From NCBI RefSeq assembly GCF_007556685.1, contig NZ_VJON01000006.1, positions 1 through 64,000 on the forward strand: a stretch of DNA of 64,000 nt. Reading direction: 5' to 3'. Under the pieces are notes generated by a model that worked only from the letters and a program-made list of their open reading frames with translations, did no database searches and had not been told where the DNA came from. This document shows, in pieces, positions 38,853 through 48,590 of this stretch. How positions within the stretch are numbered: position 1 is the first letter of the stretch; each line of letters begins with the position of its first letter. The translations under genes and the position numbers were made by a program. The stretch comes from Tepidimonas charontis. GTDB taxonomy: Bacteria; Pseudomonadota; Gammaproteobacteria; Burkholderiales; Burkholderiaceae_C.

Positions 38853-40232
38853 TCACGCGCCGGTGTTATCGATTACCGGCTGCGCCAGTGGGTCGGTCAC
38901 CGGCACGATCTCTGCGCAGTTGCGTCCATTGTGCTTGGCGTGGTACAGCGCCCTGTCGGCACACTTGAGCAGCTGCCGCAGCGCTTCCGCGGCAAAGCCA
39001 TCTTCGCGGCGCGCGCGCTCGGCCGGCGGCGTCCACACGCACACACCGACGCTGACCGTCACCGGCAGCCCGGCCAGTGGAGCTGCCGCCACCGCGGTGC
39101 GTAGACGTTCGGCCTGCGCGGCAACGTCGTCCATGCCCAACCGAGGCATCAGCAACGCAAACTCCTCGCCGCCAAAGCGCACCAGCAAATCATCCGGCCG
39201 CACCTGCTGCTGCAGGCGCTGCGCAGCCGCACGCAGCACCTCGTCACCGCGGTCGTGGCCGTATTGATCGTTGATGTTCTTGAAGTAGTCCAGGTCCAGC
39301 ATCATCACCGTCAACGGCTCGCCCGTGCGCCAGGCCCGGTGGACATAGCGCTGACCCAGGTCATCCAGCATGTGGCGGTTGTACAGGCCAGTGAGTGCAT
39401 CCGTCACCGCCACCCGCGCCAGCTCGGCGTATTGGCGCCGTACCTGTTGTAGCAGCCGCCAGTAGCGCACCAAATTGCCCGCGCGGGCGCGCAGCTCATC
39501 GGCGTCGATCGGCTTGCTCAGGTAGTCGTTGGCGCCGCGGCGCAGCATCTCGATACGGCGGGCGCGCTCGTCATAGCCAGAATAGGCCAGCACCGGCAGC
39601 TCGGCCAGCTCGTCACGCCGGCTGCGCAGCGCCGACAGCAGCCCCAGCCCGGTCAACGGCCCGGGCAGCACGACGTCGATGATGACGAGGTCGAACGGCT
39701 CGGCTTCCAGCCGAGCCAGTGCCGTCGCCGCCTCGCCCACCGCCACCACCTCCACCCCCAGCGGGGCGAGCGCCTCGGTGGTGGTAGCGGCCACGGTGGC
39801 CGAGTCCTCCACCAGCAAGATGCGCGCGCGCTGCTGGGTGCCGAAGCGCTGCAACAACGCGCGCAGGTATGGCTGCAAGCGATCGGGCCGGTCGCGCAGC
39901 AGCACGTCGGTAAAGCCGCCTTCCAGCGCGTGCATGCGGCGCAGCTCATCGGCATCCCCGGTGATGAGGATGACCGGCACCACCGCCCGGCCAGGCAGCG
40001 CGCGCAGGCGGCGCAGCACCCCCACCGCCCCCATGTCGGGCAAGTGGCGCGATACCAGCACGAGGTCGATCGGCCGCCCGTCGGCCAGCGCCTGCAAGGC
40101 ATCCGCCCCGTCGGCGAACGACTGCACCTGCACCCCCTCGTCGGCCAACAACCGCTCCAGCACCAGCCGCGCCGCGTGGTTGGCATCGATCAATACGACC
40201 GAGGGCGAGGTGGAGGCAGCGTCTGTCGTCAT
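38853..40232 (-). CDS. PleD-like REC-REC-GGDEF response regulator
   Basis: A 459-aa diguanylate cyclase with two receiver domains. REC1 (about residues 11-128) has Ser61 where the phospho-acceptor Asp belongs (VLVSRHLPDMG) and lacks the canonical Lys, so it should not be phosphorylated. REC2 (137-250) keeps the acidic pair ED, Asp186 and Lys240, so it should be. The GGDEF domain (about 272-440) has GGEEF at 354-358 and the I-site RPDD at 345-348. The arrangement is the reverse of Caulobacter PleD, where REC1 is the phospho-receiver. The ATG at 40232 is the homology start; a much longer upstream frame lies over glcB and is rejected. Confidence 0.9.
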   Translation of the reverse strand: MTTDAASTSPSVVLIDANHAARLVLERLLADEGVQVQSFADGADALQALADGRPIDLVLVSRHLPDMGAVGVLRRLRALPGRAVVPVILITGDADELRRMHALEGGFTDVLLRDRPDRLQPYLRALLQRFGTQQRARILLVEDSATVAATTTEALAPLGVEVVAVGEAATALARLEAEPFDLVIIDVVLPGPLTGLGLLSALRSRRDELAELPVLAYSGYDERARRIEMLRRGANDYLSKPIDADELRARAGNLVRYWRLLQQVRRQYAELARVAVTDALTGLYNRHMLDDLGQRYVHRAWRTGEPLTVMMLDLDYFKNINDQYGHDRGDEVLRAAAQRLQQQVRPDDLLVRFGGEEFALLMPRLGMDDVAAQAERLRTAVAAAPLAGLPVTVSVGVCVWTPPAERARREDGFAAEALRQLLKCADRALYHAKHNGRNCAEIVPVTDPLAQPVIDNTGA

Positions 40233-40495
40233 GGCCAACGGCGTCAGGGAGCGGGGACGGGCCTTCGACCGACCAGGCGCCGCCGGTGCCTGCACGGCAC
40301 CATCAACACCGCCGCACCGTGGCGCGGATGGGCCACGGTACAGGGCGACGGGCTCGGAACGGGATCGTTTATGGCCCCTGTTGGCACTGATCGTAGCACG
40401 CCTCCTGCGCCGCGCGGCGCTGGCCACGGATTGCGTCCACCACCCGCGCGGGGCACGCTTGGCGACCAGGCGACCCGAACGGGTGCAGCGCAGGC

Positions 40496-42727
40496 TCAGA
40501 TCCGAGACGCAGCCGCCTTGACCTTTTGGCGCCAGGCGTGCAGCAGCGGCTCGGTGTAGCCGCTGGGCTGCTCCTTGCCCTTGAACACCAAGTCCAGCGC
40601 TGCCTGGAAGGCAAAGCTGGCGTCGAAGTTGGGCGCCATCGGGCGGTAGTGGGGGTCGCCGGCATTTTGCTGGTCCACCTTGGCCGCCATGCGCTCGAAG
40701 GTGGCGCGCACCTGCTCGGCGCTGACCACGCCGTGGTGCAGCCAGTTGGCCACGTGCTGGCTGGAAATCCGCAGCGTGGCGCGGTCTTCCATCAGACCGA
40801 CGTCGTTGATGTCGGGCACCTTCGAGCAGCCGATGCCTTGGTCCACCCAGCGCACCACGTAGCCCAAGATGCCCTGGATGTTGTTGTCGAGCTCGGCCTG
40901 TTTGTCGGCTTCGCTCCACTGCGGCTGCGGGCTGACCGGCACCGTCAACAGGCCGGCCAGCAGCGTGTCGCGCTCGGCGTCGGCGTCGATTCTCTCCAGC
41001 TCCTGCTGGATCGCGGCCACGTCCACCTGGTGGTAGTGCAGCGCGTGCAGCGTCGCGGCGGTGGGGCTGGGCACCCAGGCGGTGTTGGCGCCGGCCTTCG
41101 GGTGCGCGATCTTCTGCTCCAGCATCGCCTTCATCAGGTCCGGCATCGCCCACATGCCCTTGCCGATCTGGGCGCGGCCGCGCAGCCCGCACGACAGACC
41201 CACCAGCACATTGTTGCGCTCGTAGGCCTGGATCCAGGCGCTGCTCTTCATATCGTTTTTGCGGATCATCGGCCCCGCCAGCATGGCCGTGTGGATCTCA
41301 TCGCCCGTGCGGTCGAGGAAGCCCGTGTTGATGAACGCCACCCGGCTGGCCGCCGCCGCGATGCACGCCTTCAGATTGACGCTGGTGCGGCGCTCCTCGT
41401 CCATGATGCCGAGCTTGACCGTGCTGTCCGCCAGACCCAGCATCTGCTCCACGCGGCCAAACAGCTCCGCCGCAAACGCCACCTCGCGCGGGCCGTGCAT
41501 CTTGGGCTTGACGATGTAGATACTGCCGGTGCGGCTGTTGCGGATCGGCTCGCCGCTGGGCAGCTTGCCATGGCCCTTCAAGTCATGCAGCGCAATGGTG
41601 GTCGTCACCACCGCGTCCATGATGCCCTCCGGAATCTCGCGCACCGTGCCCTCGGCGTCGGTGTACAGGATGGCCGGGTTGGTCATCAGGTGGCCGACGT
41701 TGCGCACGAACAGCAACGAGCGGCCCGGCAGCACGACCTCCCCGCGCCCGTCGGGCGCCGTGTAGCGGCGGTCGCCGTGCAGGCCGCGCGTCAGCGTCCG
41801 CCCGCCCTTGTCGAACGATTCGGTCAGCCAGCCCTGCATCATGCCGAGCCAGTTGCGGTAGCCCAGCACCTTGTCTTCGGCGTCCACCGCGGCCACCGAA
41901 TCCTCCAAGTCCAGGATGGTGGACAGCGCGGCCTCCACCACCACGTCACACACCCCGGCGGCGTCGGTCGCTCCGATCGGGTGCGTGCGGTCGATGCGGA
42001 TGTCCAGATGCAACCCATGGTGGCGCAGCAGCACCGCCGACGGCGCCGTCGCCGGCCCCTGGTAGCCGACGAACTGCGCCGGATCCTTCAGACCCGTGAC
42101 CGCCCCGCCCTGGAGGGTGACGCGCAAGGCACCGTCCACCACCGCGTAACCGCTGGCCTGGGCATGCGAGCCCTGGGCCAAGGGCGCCGCCTGATCCAGC
42201 ACCCCGCGCGCGTACGCAATCACTTTGGCGCCACGCTTTTCGTTGTAGCCCGGCCCTTTGGCGCAGCCGTCGTCCTCGGCAATGACGTCGGTGCCATAGA
42301 GCGCGTCGTACAGACTGCCCCAGCGGGCATTGGCGGCGTTGAGCGCATAACGCGCATTCAGAATCGGCACCACCAACTGCGGACCCGCCTGGGCGGCGAG
42401 CTCGGTATCCACATTGGCCGTCGTCACCTGCACCGGGCCGGGCGGCGGCACCAGGTACCCGATCGTCTCCAGAAATTGCCGGTACGCCACCGGGTTTTGA
42501 ATCGGCCCCGGATTGGCGCTGTGCCACTTGTCCAGCTCGGCCTGCAAGCGGTCGCGCTCGGCCAACAAGGCGCGGTTCTTCGGCGCCAAATCGGCCACGA
42601 TGGCGTCGAACCCCGCCCAAAAACGCGCGGAGTCGATGCCCGTGCCGGGCAGCACCTGGTCCTCAATGAAACGGTACAACACCTCGGCCACCTGCAGGCG
42701 GCCCACCGTGATGCGCGGGGTGGTCAT
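40496..42727 (-). CDS. glcB: Malate synthase G
   Basis: Condenses glyoxylate with acetyl-CoA to malate. It is 743 aa, the length of the large G isoform (about 720-740). The N-terminal segment ([18 protein letters not shown]) and the acetyl-CoA/glyoxylate catalytic regions are recognised: [16 protein letters not shown], the [12 protein letters not shown] loop and [14 protein letters not shown]. Malate synthase G serves glycolate/glyoxylate metabolism. The ATG at 42727 (MTTPRITVG) is chosen over an in-frame start 105 bp upstream. A LysR regulator is divergent. Confidence 0.95.
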   Translation of the reverse strand: MTTPRITVGRLQVAEVLYRFIEDQVLPGTGIDSARFWAGFDAIVADLAPKNRALLAERDRLQAELDKWHSANPGPIQNPVAYRQFLETIGYLVPPPGPVQVTTANVDTELAAQAGPQLVVPILNARYALNAANARWGSLYDALYGTDVIAEDDGCAKGPGYNEKRGAKVIAYARGVLDQAAPLAQGSHAQASGYAVVDGALRVTLQGGAVTGLKDPAQFVGYQGPATAPSAVLLRHHGLHLDIRIDRTHPIGATDAAGVCDVVVEAALSTILDLEDSVAAVDAEDKVLGYRNWLGMMQGWLTESFDKGGRTLTRGLHGDRRYTAPDGRGEVVLPGRSLLFVRNVGHLMTNPAILYTDAEGTVREIPEGIMDAVVTTTIALHDLKGHGKLPSGEPIRNSRTGSIYIVKPKMHGPREVAFAAELFGRVEQMLGLADSTVKLGIMDEERRTSVNLKACIAAAASRVAFINTGFLDRTGDEIHTAMLAGPMIRKNDMKSSAWIQAYERNNVLVGLSCGLRGRAQIGKGMWAMPDLMKAMLEQKIAHPKAGANTAWVPSPTAATLHALHYHQVDVAAIQQELERIDADAERDTLLAGLLTVPVSPQPQWSEADKQAELDNNIQGILGYVVRWVDQGIGCSKVPDINDVGLMEDRATLRISSQHVANWLHHGVVSAEQVRATFERMAAKVDQQNAGDPHYRPMAPNFDASFAFQAALDLVFKGKEQPSGYTEPLLHAWRQKVKAAASRI

Positions 42728-42871
42728 GATCGATCGTGCTCCTGTCGTGTTTGGGCGCGGCCGAGCCGGGCTCGGCCCCAATGGAGAAGCGGGCAATATA
42801 CGGCAATCGGGCGTCATGATCGAGCCCATCAAAGCCGACTCAGTGATGACTTTTTATTTCATAATGAGCCC

Positions 42872-43855
42872 ATGGATCGCCTCAAAGCGATGGAGACCTT
42901 CGTCGCCGTGGCCACGCGCGGCAGTCTGGCCGCCGCCGCGCGCGCCGAAGGGGTGGTGCCGGCCATCATCGGGCGCCGGCTCGACGCCCTGGAAGAGCAC
43001 CTGGGCGTGAAATTGCTGGTGCGCACCACGCGCCGCCTCACCCTCACACCCGAAGGCAGCACCTATCTGGAAGACTGCCAGCGCCTGCTGGCCGAACTGG
43101 CCCAAGCCGAAGCCAACATCAGCGCCGGCGGGCACAGCGTGCGCGGACATCTGCGCATCACGGCGCCGGCCGGCTTCGGGCGCCAACACGTCGCCCCCCT
43201 GGTGCCCGCTTTTCGCGCCCGCCACCCCGACGTCACCATCTCACTCAACCTGAGCGACCGCGTGGTGGACCTGGTGGCCGAAGGCTACGACTGTGCCGTG
43301 CGCGTGGGCGACCTGCCCGACTCCAGCCTGGTGAGCGTGCGGCTGGCCGACAACCGGCGCTTGGTCGTGGCCATCCCCGCCTACTTACAACGCCGCGGCA
43401 CCCCGCGGCACCCGCGCGATCTGCTGCAACACGACTGCCTGGTGCTGTCGTCGGACGCCTCGCAAACGCGCGGCTGGGCCTTCAGCGTACCCAGCGGCAA
43501 CGGCCGCCGCGAACCGATGTTCGTGCGCCCGCGCGGCCCACTGGACTGCAGCGACGGACAGGTGCTGTACCAGTGGTGCCTGGCCGGGCTGGGCCTGGCC
43601 TGGCGCAGTACCTGGGAGGTACAGGCCGACATCGACGCCGGGCGCCTGGTGAGCGTCTTGGACGACTACGCCGCCCCACCCAACGGCATCTACGCCGTCT
43701 TCCCCAGCGCGCGCCACCTGCCGCAGCGCGTGCGCGCTTGGATCGACTTTTTGAAGGAACACTATGGGCAGGCAGCGTTCTGGGGGCGTGCGTCGGTCGC
43801 ATCCGAACACACACGGCGGAACGTGCTTGCGCCCGCCGGCTCCGCACACGCCTGA
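42872..43855 (+). CDS. LysR-family transcriptional regulator
   Basis: A 327-aa LysR protein. The N-terminal HTH (MDRLKAMETFVAVATRGSLAAAARA) is followed by an effector domain of the DmlR/PerR-like group with VRGHLRITAPAGFGRQHV. The C-terminal 25 residues are extra. It is divergent from glcB across a 144-bp AT-tinged gap, so regulation of glyoxylate metabolism is a reasonable guess, but no T-N11-A box was pinned down. The frame stays open far upstream over glcB, an artefact. Confidence 0.85.
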   Translation: MDRLKAMETFVAVATRGSLAAAARAEGVVPAIIGRRLDALEEHLGVKLLVRTTRRLTLTPEGSTYLEDCQRLLAELAQAEANISAGGHSVRGHLRITAPAGFGRQHVAPLVPAFRARHPDVTISLNLSDRVVDLVAEGYDCAVRVGDLPDSSLVSVRLADNRRLVVAIPAYLQRRGTPRHPRDLLQHDCLVLSSDASQTRGWAFSVPSGNGRREPMFVRPRGPLDCSDGQVLYQWCLAGLGLAWRSTWEVQADIDAGRLVSVLDDYAAPPNGIYAVFPSARHLPQRVRAWIDFLKEHYGQAAFWGRASVASEHTRRNVLAPAGSAHA

Positions 43856-44007
43856 AACGGCACACCCTTGGCTCTCACACCGTTGGATCTAACTCACAGA
43901 CCCGGTATCAGGGTCACATTGCCGGCACGGGTCCGATGCCGCTATCATTGAATCAGGAAACGCTGAACCGCGCGTGCGTCGCGTCTGCATGGCCCCCAGG
44001 ATGCGTG

Positions 44008-44859
44008 ATGTTTATGTCCTCTTTATCCCGCCGACACATGCTTTTTGCGGCCGTCTGCGGCGCCTGGGCGCCCGGGCTACACGCGCAGACGCGCCCGGTC
44101 TTCGGGGTGGTGCCGTACTTGCCCGCGCGTCGGCTGGCCCATCTCTACAGCCCGCTGCTGCCCGTGTTGGGGCGCGTATTGGGTAGCGAACCGGAATTCG
44201 CGTCGGCACCTGGCTACGCGCAACATTTGGGACGTCTGCGCGCAGGCTCGTACGACATCGTTGCCGATTCGCTGTTTCTGGCCCGGTTGGCGCAACGCGA
44301 GCTGGGCCACGTACCGCTGGTGCGTACGCGCGCTGCCCTGCAACCCCTGTTGGTGGTGGCGGCCGATGCGCCGGACACCGATGTGGTGCGGGCAGTGCGT
44401 GGCCGCACCTTGGCGGTGACGGATCGCCTGGCAGCCCTGTCCGTGCTGGGCTTGCGCGCGCTGCGCGACCTGGGGTTGACGCCAGACAGCGATTTTCGTG
44501 TCGTCGAGAGCGGCACCCACGCCAACTCCCTGCATTGGCTGGCAACGGGGCAGGCACAGGTTGCGATCGTGTCGGTGACCACGCTCAAACAGGTCGACGA
44601 GCTGTTGCGTCGCCAGGTGCGCGTGCTGGCGCAATTGCCCGAGGGCTTGTCGGCGGTGGTCTATCACGCTGCGCCGCGCTGGGCGCATCGGGCGTCGGCG
44701 CTGACGCAAGCCTTGCTGAGCTTCGCCGACGAGCCCGCCGGACGCGCGTTCATCGATGCCTTGGGCCACGGCGGCCTGGTACCGGCACGCAAGGCCGAGT
44801 TGGAGGCGCTGGATCCTTTGGTGGTGGAGATGTACCGCCAGCTCGGCCGGGGGTCGTGA
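44008..44859 (+). CDS. PhnD-like periplasmic binding protein
   Basis: A 283-aa exported solute-binding protein of the phosphate/phosphite/phosphonate (PhnD) type. The leader SRRHMLFAAVCGAWA has a twin-arginine-like pair, and cleavage probably follows HAQ near residue 30. The family core is seen as VFGVVPYLPARRLAHLYSPLLPVL and GSYDIVADSLFLARLAQREL. No ABC permease or ATPase lies nearby. The stop overlaps the start (GTG) of a membrane GGDEF-EAL gene by 4 bp, so it is more likely a sensor subunit than a transporter part. A second ATG two codons downstream is possible. Confidence 0.8.
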   Translation: MFMSSLSRRHMLFAAVCGAWAPGLHAQTRPVFGVVPYLPARRLAHLYSPLLPVLGRVLGSEPEFASAPGYAQHLGRLRAGSYDIVADSLFLARLAQRELGHVPLVRTRAALQPLLVVAADAPDTDVVRAVRGRTLAVTDRLAALSVLGLRALRDLGLTPDSDFRVVESGTHANSLHWLATGQAQVAIVSVTTLKQVDELLRRQVRVLAQLPEGLSAVVYHAAPRWAHRASALTQALLSFADEPAGRAFIDALGHGGLVPARKAELEALDPLVVEMYRQLGRGS

Positions 44860-47666
44860 TCGTGGCGCAGCGCCCCCTTTGGCTGTTTCGGTCACCGATT
44901 CGCCAGCAGCTGTTCCTGCTCGTCGGGGCCACGTTTTGCGCCGGCGTGTTGCTGTTGAGCGTGTGGCTGCTGGTGCTGATGCGCTGGGCCGAAACGGAAA
45001 ACCAGAAGCGCCTACTGGCCGTCTTGCAGCCTTTGCTCACGGGGGCTCTGGTGGCGCCCATGATCGAGCGTGATTACGCCTCGGTGCGGGAGACGGCGCA
45101 AGCGCTCGTCGAAAGCGCAGCCATCCAAGGCTTGACCATCTACACCACTGACGGCAATGCAGTGGTGGAAGCGGGGTCGCTTGCCTCAGGGACTGCAGAC
45201 CCGTCGCACGGGTTTGCGCTGCAGGCCAGTGGCGCCGTGGTCGGTCGGGTCGAGGTGCGTTTTTCCGCGCTGCCGCTGCAGGAGCTGTGGCAGCGCACCG
45301 CCTATGCCATGTTGGGTGGCGCCATCGTGGTGCTGCTCAGTGGCCTGTGGGTGTTGCGTGCCTATGCGCAGGCGCTGGCCGCGCGACTGGCGCGCTTGCG
45401 CCACACCGCCGACGCGATCGCCGCCGGACAGCTCGATGCGCGCTGTGACGACCGCGGCAACGACGAGATCGGACGCCTGGCGGCCGACTTCAACCACATG
45501 GCGCGCCGCGTCGAGCACGAAGTACGAGCCCTGTCGGCCAGCCGCGGCGAAGTCCAAGCCATCTTGCAGTCGATCGGCGATGGCTTGATCGCCACCGACC
45601 GCGTCATGCGGATCACCTACCTGAACCCAGTGGCCGAGGCACTGACGGGTTGGAGCGCCGCTGAAGCCACTGGGCAAAGCATTGCCAATGTGCTGCGCTT
45701 GGAAAACGCGCTCACCGGCGAGCCGGCGGAAATCCCGGTCGGCCGTGTCATCGAAACGGGGAAGATCGTGGGGTTGGCCAACCACACGGTATTGATCGCG
45801 CGCGATGGCCGCCGCTTGCACATCGCCGACAGTGCCGCGCCGGTACGCGACGCCGAAGGCGAATTGTTTGGCGTGGTGATGGTGTTTCGGGATGTCAGCG
45901 AAGCCTATCAGCTGCGCGCCGATCTGGAAGCCGAGCGCACCCGCCTGGCGCTGGCGCTCAAGGGCGCGGATCTGGGTCTATGGGACCGCGACCTGACCAC
46001 CGATCGCCTGGTGGTGGACCAGCGTTGGGCGGCAATACTGGGCTACGCGCTCGACGAAATCCCCACCCGCGACACCCAAGCCTGGGAGCAATTGGTCCAT
46101 CCCGACGATCTGCCGATCGCGCAGCGCGCGCTGCAGGCGCACCTGCGCGGTGACAGCGAGCAGTACGAGGCCGAATTTCGCATGCGGTCCAAGCGCGGGG
46201 GCTGGCGCTGGATTCTGTCGCGCGGGCGGGTGACGGCACGCGCTGCCGACGGACGCCCACTGCGCATCACGGGCACCCATCTCGACGTCACGGAGCGGCG
46301 CGAGGCCCTGCGTGAAATCGAGCAACTGGCCTTCTACGACCCACTCACCGGGTTGGCCAATCGCCGCTTGCTGCTGGACCGGCTGGGGCGCGCCCTGGCC
46401 AGTGCCCAACGCGACGGCTGCCACGGCGGATTGCTGTTCGTCGATCTCGACCACTTCAAAAAGATCAACGACGGCTTGGGCCATGGTGCAGGGGACGCCG
46501 TACTGCGCGAAGTGGCCCAACGCCTGCAGCAAAATGTGCGCGAAACCGATACCGCGGCGCGCATGGGGGGTGACGAATTTTTGGTCTTGCTACCCGAGCT
46601 GGACCGTGACCTCAGCGTTGCCGCCAGCGCAGCGCGTCGGGTGGCCGACAAGCTTGCGGCGGTGTTGGCGCAGCCGTATGCGCTGCCACAATCGGAGCGC
46701 TTGGTGACGGTGACCACCAGCATCGGTATCGCGCTGTTCCCCGACCGCGAGGCCGATGCCGAAACCCTGCTGCGGCGCGCCGACACCGCCATGTACCGGG
46801 CCAAAGCCGAGGGACGCAGCACCGTGCGCTTTTTCGAACCTTCGATGCAGGCGGAAAGCGAGGCGCGCTTGGCGTTGGAGGCCGACTTGCGCGAAGCCCT
46901 GCAAACGGGCCAGTTTCGACTGTACCTGCAACCGCAGTGCGATCCCCTGGGTCGTGTGGTCGGGGCCGAAGCCTTGCTGCGCTGGCAGCACCCCAAACGC
47001 GGCTGGGTGCCGCCGGCGGCCTTCATCTGGCTGGCCGAAAGTTCCGGCCTCATCGATGACATCGGTCAATGGGTGCTGGGTGAAGCCACCCAGTGGCTCG
47101 CGCGCTGTGACGAGCTTGGTGTGCCGTTGCGTATCGCCGTCAACATCAGCCCACGGCAATTCATGCAACCGGATTTTCCTCAGCGCGTCCGCCAGACCTT
47201 GGCGCACAGCGGCGCCGACGCCGGCCGGCTGGTGCTGGAAATCACCGAAAATGTGCTGCTGCATGACCCCGCCCAAGCCGCCGCCCGCATGATCGAGCTC
47301 AAGGCGCTGGGTGTGCGTTTTTCGATCGACGATTTCGGCACAGGCTACTCATCCCTGGCCTATTTGAAACGGCTGCCGCTGTCCGAAATCAAGATCGACC
47401 GCAGCTTCATCGCTGGGCTGCCCGACGACAGCAACGACGCGGCGCTGACCAAAGCGATTTTGCTTTTGGCGCAAGAAATGGAGCTCGAGGTGGTAGCCGA
47501 AGGGGTGGAGACTGAGTCACAACTCGAGTGGCTGCGCACACATGGCTGCCGGACGATCCAGGGCTACCTGCTGGGTCGCCCGGAGCCTGCTGGCGACCTC
47601 ATCGAGCGGCTGCAGCGGGCGTCGACCGATCCGGCCCCAGCCCGCGCGCCGGCAGCGTCGCCATGA
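44856..47666 (+). CDS. Membrane GGDEF-EAL c-di-GMP protein with HAMP and PAS domains
   Basis: A 936-aa protein starting at GTG, overlapping the upstream binding-protein gene by 4 bp. One N-terminal membrane helix (about 17-40) and a second (about 150-172) bracket a periplasmic domain of about 110 residues. Then follow HAMP (to about 225), two PAS domains (about 235-350 and 355-480), GGDEF (490-650) and EAL (665-920). GGDEF at about 571-575 is canonical with an RETD I-site. EALLRW (from residue 705) and DDFGTGYSSLAYLKRLP are intact, so both cyclase and phosphodiesterase activities are possible. The 3' end overlaps davA by 68 bp on the opposite strand. Confidence 0.9.
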   Translation: MIVAQRPLWLFRSPIRQQLFLLVGATFCAGVLLLSVWLLVLMRWAETENQKRLLAVLQPLLTGALVAPMIERDYASVRETAQALVESAAIQGLTIYTTDGNAVVEAGSLASGTADPSHGFALQASGAVVGRVEVRFSALPLQELWQRTAYAMLGGAIVVLLSGLWVLRAYAQALAARLARLRHTADAIAAGQLDARCDDRGNDEIGRLAADFNHMARRVEHEVRALSASRGEVQAILQSIGDGLIATDRVMRITYLNPVAEALTGWSAAEATGQSIANVLRLENALTGEPAEIPVGRVIETGKIVGLANHTVLIARDGRRLHIADSAAPVRDAEGELFGVVMVFRDVSEAYQLRADLEAERTRLALALKGADLGLWDRDLTTDRLVVDQRWAAILGYALDEIPTRDTQAWEQLVHPDDLPIAQRALQAHLRGDSEQYEAEFRMRSKRGGWRWILSRGRVTARAADGRPLRITGTHLDVTERREALREIEQLAFYDPLTGLANRRLLLDRLGRALASAQRDGCHGGLLFVDLDHFKKINDGLGHGAGDAVLREVAQRLQQNVRETDTAARMGGDEFLVLLPELDRDLSVAASAARRVADKLAAVLAQPYALPQSERLVTVTTSIGIALFPDREADAETLLRRADTAMYRAKAEGRSTVRFFEPSMQAESEARLALEADLREALQTGQFRLYLQPQCDPLGRVVGAEALLRWQHPKRGWVPPAAFIWLAESSGLIDDIGQWVLGEATQWLARCDELGVPLRIAVNISPRQFMQPDFPQRVRQTLAHSGADAGRLVLEITENVLLHDPAQAAARMIELKALGVRFSIDDFGTGYSSLAYLKRLPLSEIKIDRSFIAGLPDDSNDAALTKAILLLAQEMELEVVAEGVETESQLEWLRTHGCRTIQGYLLGRPEPAGDLIERLQRASTDPAPARAPAASP

Positions 47667-48432
47667 GCAACGCCTCACCCCGCCCGGCGCGCGCCACGAT
47701 CTCGCCGCCTGGGCCGCATATCGTGCTCAAGCCGCCATACACGGTGGCGCCTTCCGCGCCACAGGCGTTGGCGTAGGCGATGGCCACGCCGTTTTCCGCC
47801 GCCAGCCGCGGCACCGTCAGCAGCGGCGCATCATCGTAGGGCAGCATATTGGCGGTGGGCGCGAATATCACGTGCGCGCCCTGTTGCGCCAGCGCGCGCA
47901 CGACCGCCGGCTGCTCGACGTCGTAGCAAATGAGCAAGCCGATGCACCAGCCGTTGAACGGAAACGGTGGCGCCACGGCTTCGGCCGCGCTGAAGCGCTC
48001 GGCGTCACCGCGCCCGAACAGATGGACTTTGCGATGCCGCCCCACGCGCGCACCGTCTGGGGCGATGGCCTGCACCGCGTTGTAGGGCGCGGCACCACCC
48101 GGGTGCCACTCGGGCCAACCATAGGCGATGCCGATGCGATGCTGGCACGCCAGAGCCGCCACCGCCTGGGCCAAGGGCCCGTCGGCCGGCTCGGCCAGCG
48201 CGCGCACCTGGGCAGGGTCGATCAGGTAGCCGGTCAGCGCCATCTCGGGCGTGATGAGCCAGTGCGCGCCGCGCGCGGCTGCCTCCTGCGCCGCGGCGGC
48301 CAGGCGTTGCAAGGCAGCGGCGGTGTCGCCGGCGGGCGCCAGGGCGGTTTGCCACAGCGCCACGCGCAACGGCGTCGTCGCCGATTCAGCGGGTGCCGAT
48401 GTAGCCGAGACGATCGAATCCAACGCATTCAT
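47599..48432 (-). CDS. davA: 5-aminovaleramide amidase DavA (nitrilase family)
   Basis: A 277-aa carbon-nitrogen hydrolase. The triad is Glu63 (ITPEMALTGYL), Lys135 (RHRKVHLFG) and Cys169 (GLLICYDVEQP). Beside a davB homologue, the likely job is hydrolysis of 5-aminovaleramide to 5-aminovalerate in lysine catabolism; other omega-amidases are the alternative. The ATG at 48432 is used; a large in-frame extension overlies davB and is rejected. It lies 158 bp after davB on the same strand. Confidence 0.82.
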   Translation of the reverse strand: MNALDSIVSATSAPAESATTPLRVALWQTALAPAGDTAAALQRLAAAAQEAAARGAHWLITPEMALTGYLIDPAQVRALAEPADGPLAQAVAALACQHRIGIAYGWPEWHPGGAAPYNAVQAIAPDGARVGRHRKVHLFGRGDAERFSAAEAVAPPFPFNGWCIGLLICYDVEQPAVVRALAQQGAHVIFAPTANMLPYDDAPLLTVPRLAAENGVAIAYANACGAEGATVYGGLSTICGPGGEIVARAGRGEALLMATLPARGLGPDRSTPAAAAR

Positions 48433-48590
48433 GGGCACATAGCTTAGCGCCAAGACCAGCGCGCCGGCCCGTGCGGGGCGGTGCCGACGGCGGGCCATGC
48501 GCGCGGCTGGGCACGAACGCGCATCGACACCAGCCGGCATCGCATACCGCCGCACCCTAGCGGCCGGGGCGGCACCCGGCGCACAGGCCG

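Noticed and set aside
40526-42871. Plus-strand frame fused to the N-terminus of the LysR regulator
   Set aside because: It runs antisense to glcB; the regulator's HTH begins at the ATG at 42872.
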